The notes under the pieces were generated by a model, which was not told where the DNA came from, searched no databases, and saw only the letters and a program-made list of their open reading frames with translations. From Acidimicrobiia bacterium (GTDB lineage: Bacteria > Actinomycetota > Acidimicrobiia > UBA2766), in the NCBI GenBank assembly GCA_020850945.1, contig JADZDR010000034.1, forward strand, positions 1-64,000: 64,000 nt of DNA, in the 5' to 3' direction. Shown piece after piece: positions 57,197-64,000 of this stretch (position 1 is its first letter; every line of letters starts with the position of its first letter). A program made the position numbers and the translations under genes.

Positions 57197-57209
57197 ATAG
57201 GAATCCTAT
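57197..57209. promoter_or_regulatory. Putative MarR-type operator
   Basis: ATAGGAATCCTAT perfect 13-bp palindrome between redoxin/MarR operon and enoyl-CoA hydratase gene. Confidence 0.5.
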
Positions 57210-57226
57210 GTAACTGTCAAGGTCAC

Positions 57227-58030
57227 ATGAGACTCGGCGCAGTAGCATCACCGCTCGTGGAGTTCGAGACCATCGAAGTGGCGGTCGACGGCGCTCGCGG
57301 ATCGTTGACGCTGAACCGGCCTGACAAGTTGAACCCGCTGTCGGTCGAGACACTGGGCGAAATCGAAGCCGCGGCCCGGTGGTTCGACACCCATCCGGAC
57401 CTCAAGGTCATCGTCGTGTCGGGGCGAGGTAGGGCGTTCTGCGCAGGCTTCGACCTCCTCTCCTTCGGGCAGCCCGGCGACATCTCCCATCCGCGTGACG
57501 CTGCCGACGCCGGCTGGCGCATGGGGCGCGCACTCGAGGAGGTGCAGGCGGTGACCGTCGCCCGCATCCGGGGTTGGTGCGTCGGCGGCGGCCTCGTGCT
57601 GGCGGCCGGGTGCGACCTCCGCGTCGCGGCCGACGATGCCCGCTTCTCGATCCCCGAGGTGGAGCTCGGTATCCCGCTCGCCTGGGGCGGCATCCCCCGC
57701 CTCGTGCGCGAGATCGGCCCTGCCCGCACGAAGGAGCTCGTCATGACCTGCCGCGAGTTCTCCCCCGCCGAAGCCCACGCGGCCGGATTCCTCAACCGAG
57801 TGGTCCCGGCCGAGGAGCTCGACACGGCTGTCGACGACCTCGTCGCCACGCTCGTCCGCATGCCGCGTCTCGCCCTCCGTGCCACGAAGGCCCACACGAA
57901 TGCGGTGACCGAGTCGACGGTGGGCACGGGCCGTAGTTGGTCCGACGCAGACGGTCTGGTGAGCGCGCTCTCGGACCCCGAGTGCCGTGAAGCCGGCGTG
58001 CGGTACCTGACACGCGTCCGCGAGAAGTAG
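57227..58030 (+). CDS. Enoyl-CoA hydratase/isomerase family protein
   Basis: GSLTLNRPDKLNPLSVETLGEIEAA, GRAFCAGFDL, RIRGWCVGGGLVLAAGCDLRVAADDARFSIPEVELGI. Confidence 0.92.
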   Translation: MRLGAVASPLVEFETIEVAVDGARGSLTLNRPDKLNPLSVETLGEIEAAARWFDTHPDLKVIVVSGRGRAFCAGFDLLSFGQPGDISHPRDAADAGWRMGRALEEVQAVTVARIRGWCVGGGLVLAAGCDLRVAADDARFSIPEVELGIPLAWGGIPRLVREIGPARTKELVMTCREFSPAEAHAAGFLNRVVPAEELDTAVDDLVATLVRMPRLALRATKAHTNAVTESTVGTGRSWSDADGLVSALSDPECREAGVRYLTRVREK

Positions 58031-58100
58031 GGCATCTCGGGTTCGAGGTGCTGGAGGACCAGTACCGCGGCCATAGCCCGCCATTCCTGCGCGCGACTCG

Positions 58101-58171
58101 CGTTCTTGCGCGCGTATCGACATCTAGCTGGCGCGAATCGCGCGCAAGAGCGCGGGACGCGCGCAAGAACG
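58101..58171. repeat. Long inverted repeat
   Basis: CGTTCTTGCGCGCGT (58101-58115) and exact reverse complement ACGCGCGCAAGAACG (58157-58171). Confidence 0.85.
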
Positions 58172-58181
58172 AGGGGGAGCC

Positions 58182-58516
58182 TCACGCCCCGCACCCGGGG
58201 GTGGATTCGGCGGCGTCGATGCGGTGCCGGGCGGCGGAGGTCACAGCTCGCCGAGGAGCACGTCGAGCTTCGCGGAAGCCGTACTCCGTTCCCTCCCGAC
58301 CGGCGACGTAACGCCACTCGCCGCCGTCGCGCGCATCCCAGGTGACGATCTTTGTGTCCAGGCCGTTCGGGCCCACCCAGCGAGCGAAGAGCTCGGGATC
58401 TGTGTGGCCGCCATGAGCTGCGCGGGTGTGGCCGCGAAATCGCGTGTCACGCGGATCAAGGGGAGCACCTCGTCGGCTTCGATGGTCGCTTCGACGTATC
58501 TCGATGTGGTCATCAT
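58182..58516 (-). pseudogene. Frameshifted and truncated SRPBCC/AHSA1 gene
   Basis: RVTRDFAATPAQLMAA in one frame continues as HTDPELFARWVGPNGLDTKIVTWDARDGGEWRYVAGREGTEYGFR in another; consistent with a 1-nt deletion near 58403-58412; C-terminus lost. Confidence 0.75.
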
Positions 58517-58800
58517 GCATGAAATGCTCTTCCCCTCTCGGCGTTCGGCTCTGTCGTCGCAGAACGCGTTGGCCGGACGGTGCCGGGATCCATCTCGGCG
58601 AGGACCGTGTCGAGGCGGCGGTAGCGCTCCTCGGCGCGACGCCGGTACCGCTCGATCCAGCCGGTCATGAGGTCGAGGACTTCCGCCTCGAGGTGGACGG
58701 TGCGGCGCTGCCCGACCTTCGTCTTGGTCACGAGCCCGGCGTCCGCGTCGCCGACCTTCGTGAGGATCTCACTCGCCGTCACGGGGCGAGATCCTCGCAA
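58513..58800 (-). pseudogene. N-terminally truncated ArsR-family regulator
   Basis: DAGLVTKTKVGQRRTVHLEAEVLDLMTGWIERYRRRAEERYRRLDTVLAEM is the ArsR C-terminal half; HTH N-terminus replaced by palindromic repeat. Confidence 0.72.
58757..58800. repeat. Dispersed palindromic repeat, copy 4 (overlaps CLC 3' end and truncated ArsR 5' end)
   Basis: TTCGTGAGGATCTCACTCGCCGTCACGGGGCGAGATCCTCGCAA. Confidence 0.65.
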
Positions 58801-60514
58801 CCCCGAGGCGGCGGGAGGTGGTGCGGAGGATGTCGGTGCGGGTGCACATGCCGACGAGCTCGCCTTCGTCGTCGACGACCGGCAGGTGGTCGACGGACTC
58901 GAGCAGCATGCGCTCCTGCGCGTCCCGGACGGTCGCGGTCGGGCTGATCGTGACGATGTCCGTGCTCGCGATGTCGAGCACGGACCCGCTCTCCGTGTCC
59001 ACGCCGTCCTCGCTGTCGAGGTCGACCAGATCGGAGCGGCTGATCATGCCGACGCAGCGTCGTTCCGCGTCGAGCAGCGGGTAGGCGGCATGGCCGTGGG
59101 TGGTGACAGCAGTGATCGCGTCGCGGATCGTCGAGCTCGCCGGCAGGGTGCGGACGGGACTGCTCATGACGTCGTTGACCCGTGTGACCGTGGCGGGATC
59201 GAGGTCGTACGTGTTGTGGACGAGGATGCCGCGTCTACCGAGCTTCTCCGTCATGAGAGAGTCGTGCATGAGCGTCTGCGTGACGAGCACGGCCAGCACC
59301 GTCGTACCCATGAGGGGAAGGACGGCCTCGTAGTCCTGTGTGAGCTCGAACATGAACACGATGGACGTGAGTGGGGTTCGTGTCGCCGCCCCGAAGGTGG
59401 CGGCCATGGCAACGAGGGCGAAGGCCGACACCGACGTCTGCGTGGACGGGATGAGGTCGACGGCGGCTGTGCCGAAGAGAGTGCCGAAGCAGCCCGCGAT
59501 GAGGAGCAGCGGAGCGAGCGTCCCGCCCGAGGTGCCCGAGCCGAGAGCGATCCACCACGCGAGCAGCTTCGCGACGAGGAGCGCGACGACGGTCGCCGTC
59601 GTGAGCCTGTTGTTGAGGACGTCGCTGATCTCGTCGTAGCCGACACCCAAGGCGCCGGGTACGACGAAGCCGACCGTGGCGAATCCGACGGCGCCGATCA
59701 CGGGATGCCAGAACTCCGAGACGGGAAGGCGGCGAAAGCCCGCCTCGACGAGGAAGAGGCCCTTGGAGATGAGGGTGGCGAGAAGCCCGCATGCGAGGCC
59801 TAGGACCGCGAAGAGGGGGAGCGTCTCGAGCCCGTAGAACTCGTGGGCGGGCATCTCGAACAGCGGCCCCGAGGCGAAGAGTGCCACGTGGAGGCCGCCG
59901 GCGATGCTCGTCGCGACCACGAGGGGCACGATCGACCGCAGGGAGAACTCGAACAGGAGCAACTCGATCGCGAGCACGACCGCGGCGATGGGCGCGCCGA
60001 ACGTGGCCGCCATACCTGCGGCCGCCCCCGCGCACAACAGGATCTTGCGCTCCGCGGGGGTGACGGGCAGGACCTGTCCGAGCAGGGACCCGAGGGCACC
60101 GCCCGTGACGATGATCGGGCCCTCGGCACCGAAGGGTCCGCCAGTACCGATCGCGATCGCCGAGGAGAGCGGTTTCGCGAGCGCCGCCCGCGGAGAGATG
60201 CGGCTCTGGCGCGTGAGGACGGCTTCCATCGCCTCGGGGATACCGTGCCCACGGATCACCGGGCACCACCGCGCCAGCAGCGTGACGACGAACGCCCCGG
60301 AGATGGCTGCCACGAAGATGGCCGGACCTCGCGTGAAGGCACTCGACGGGGGCAGTTGCCAACTCAGCGTGTGGAGCAGGGCGAGGTTGGTGATCCCTGC
60401 GATCAGGTGGATGAGCACCCAGGCGGCACCGGCAGCGACAGCCCCGAGAGCCGCCGCGAGTGCGGTGAGGCGGAAGAGCGACAAGGTCGTCGTGTCGAGG
60501 CGGGTGGTTCTCAC
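58769..60514 (-). CDS. CLC-type chloride channel/antiporter with tandem CBS domains
   Basis: RGHGIPEAMEAVL, GTGGPFGAEGPIIVTGGALGSLLGQ, GSGTSGGTLAPLLLIAG; CBS: VNDVMSSPVRTLPASSTIRDAI. Confidence 0.93.
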   Translation of the reverse strand: MRTTRLDTTTLSLFRLTALAAALGAVAAGAAWVLIHLIAGITNLALLHTLSWQLPPSSAFTRGPAIFVAAISGAFVVTLLARWCPVIRGHGIPEAMEAVLTRQSRISPRAALAKPLSSAIAIGTGGPFGAEGPIIVTGGALGSLLGQVLPVTPAERKILLCAGAAAGMAATFGAPIAAVVLAIELLLFEFSLRSIVPLVVATSIAGGLHVALFASGPLFEMPAHEFYGLETLPLFAVLGLACGLLATLISKGLFLVEAGFRRLPVSEFWHPVIGAVGFATVGFVVPGALGVGYDEISDVLNNRLTTATVVALLVAKLLAWWIALGSGTSGGTLAPLLLIAGCFGTLFGTAAVDLIPSTQTSVSAFALVAMAATFGAATRTPLTSIVFMFELTQDYEAVLPLMGTTVLAVLVTQTLMHDSLMTEKLGRRGILVHNTYDLDPATVTRVNDVMSSPVRTLPASSTIRDAITAVTTHGHAAYPLLDAERRCVGMISRSDLVDLDSEDGVDTESGSVLDIASTDIVTISPTATVRDAQERMLLESVDHLPVVDDEGELVGMCTRTDILRTTSRRLGVARISPRDGE

Positions 60515-60526
60515 CTGGAATATTAT

Positions 60527-60539
60527 ATCGTGATACGAT
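60527..60539. promoter_or_regulatory. Putative MarR operator in CLC/MarR divergent intergenic region
   Basis: ATCGTGATACGAT inverted repeat in AT-rich pocket. Confidence 0.45.
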
Positions 60540-60574
60540 GTATTCTATCGCATCGAGCGTGGGAAGGCGGTCCG

Positions 60575-61012
60575 ATGGGGACGAGAAGACCGGGGCAGCA
60601 AGCTCTCACGGACCGCCAGTACGCGTCGCTGGCGCAGTTCCGCTACGCGCTTCGGCTCTTCCTGCGGTTCTCCGAGCGGGCCGTGCGCCGCGCGGACCTC
60701 ACGCCTGCCCAGCATCAGCTCCTCCTCGCCGTGCGGGGCTGGGACGGCGGGTCACGGCCGTCCGTGGGCGACCTTGCCGAGCGCCTCCAGACGAGCCCCC
60801 ACGCCACCCTCGAGCTCGTGCGGCGGGCAGAACAGGACGGCCTCGTCGCCGTGAGCAGCGACCCGGCCGATCGACGCCGCCAGATCGTCGATCTCACGCG
60901 ACAGGGTTCGGTGCGCCTCGACTCCCTCACGGAACTGCACCGGGAGGAGCTGCGCAAGTTCCGGCGCGAGATGAACTCCCTCCTCGAAGAGCTCGAGCGG
61001 TCACCTTTGTGA
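60575..61012 (+). CDS. MarR family transcriptional regulator
   Basis: LTPAQHQLLLAVRGWDGGSRPSVGDLAERLQTSPHATLELVRRAEQDGLVAVSSDPADRRRQIVDLTRQG. Confidence 0.9.
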   Translation: MGTRRPGQQALTDRQYASLAQFRYALRLFLRFSERAVRRADLTPAQHQLLLAVRGWDGGSRPSVGDLAERLQTSPHATLELVRRAEQDGLVAVSSDPADRRRQIVDLTRQGSVRLDSLTELHREELRKFRREMNSLLEELERSPL

Positions 61013-61052
61013 GGATCTCACCCGCCGACGGCGGGTGTGAGATCCTCACAAA
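61006..61052. repeat. Dispersed palindromic repeat, copy 3 (overlaps MarR stop codon)
   Basis: TTTGTGAGGATCTCACCCGCCGACGGCGGGTGTGAGATCCTCACAAA. Confidence 0.85.
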
Positions 61053-61108
61053 CCCGATACGCTGGGCGTGTCGTCCGTCAGCGAGCCCCGACCCCCGGAG
61101 TCGCCTCC

Positions 61109-63502
<2,394 letters not shown>

Positions 63503-63535
63503 GGTCTCACAAAGGTGCCCGCTAGCTTCCCGACG

Positions 63536-64000
63536 ATGAGCGATACTCCCGTCTCCGGCCCCCTCCGTGTCGTGATCATCGGCGGTGTCGCCGGTGGCAT
63601 GTCGACAGCGACCCGTCTGCGCCGGCTAGACGCAGACGCCGCCATCACGATCGTCGAGCGCTCGGCCAACGTGTCCTTCGCCAACTGCGGCCTGCCGTAT
63701 TTCGTCGGTGGCCTCATCGAGGAGGAAGAGGACCTCACCCTCCAGACACCCGAGCAGCTCTTCGACCGCTTCCGCCTCGACGTCCGAGTCGGTGTCGAGG
63801 CGGTCGCGATCGACCGGACCGCCCACGAAGTCGTGCTGCGGTCGGTCGCGAGCGGCGACGAGTCCTCGATCGGTTACGACAAGCTCGTCCTCAGCATGGG
63901 TGCCGCACCCGTCCGGCCCCCGATCCCCGGTTACGACCGGGCCCGGAGCCTACGCACGGTGGAGGATGCCGCCCGTCTCGCGGCCGAGGTGGAGGGCACC
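63536..64000 (+). CDS. CoA-disulfide reductase-like FAD-dependent pyridine nucleotide-disulfide oxidoreductase (partial, runs off window)
   Basis: [63 protein letters not shown]. Confidence 0.9.
   Translation, partial: MSDTPVSGPLRVVIIGGVAGGMSTATRLRRLDADAAITIVERSANVSFANCGLPYFVGGLIEEEEDLTLQTPEQLFDRFRLDVRVGVEAVAIDRTAHEVVLRSVASGDESSIGYDKLVLSMGAAPVRPPIPGYDRARSLRTVEDAARLAAEVEGT

Overview
High-GC, actinobacterium-like chromosomal window (Acidimicrobiia-type gene content is my guess; taxonomy was not tested). The left ~9.2 kb reads as a phage-defence island on the + strand. It has a PglX-type methyltransferase C-terminal ORF, PglZ, a BrxL-type AAA+ protein whose C-terminus looks like a Schlafen/AlbA_2 domain instead of the usual Lon-like domain, then DarT, DarG (macro domain), and a second DarT-like toxin, followed by a small uncharacterised ORF. 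The genes overlap or nearly abut, suggesting one transcription unit. The island ends at a 3' fragment of a tRNA-Met(CAT) gene, a likely attachment-site scar, with TGTCAAA repeats on both sides and a fumC 3' remnant just beyond. The rest (~9.3-64 kb) is mostly housekeeping or accessory metabolism: oxidoreductases, VOC/SRPBCC/DHFR-family proteins, two vapBC loci, a molybdopterin oxidoreductase/HxlR operon, a cyclase/AAA/TPR regulator, a NagA locus with a truncated ROK kinase, a lone MerB-like protein, a Rieske-glutamate synthase fusion, a GH2 enzyme, CocE-like hydrolase, CLC channel/MarR divergon, UvrA-like ABC protein and a partial CoA-disulfide reductase. Several gene remnants and a four-copy dispersed palindrome (TTGTGAGGATC...GATCCTCACAA) that overlaps gene ends are also visible. 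All family calls are from reading the sequence; no database search was run.
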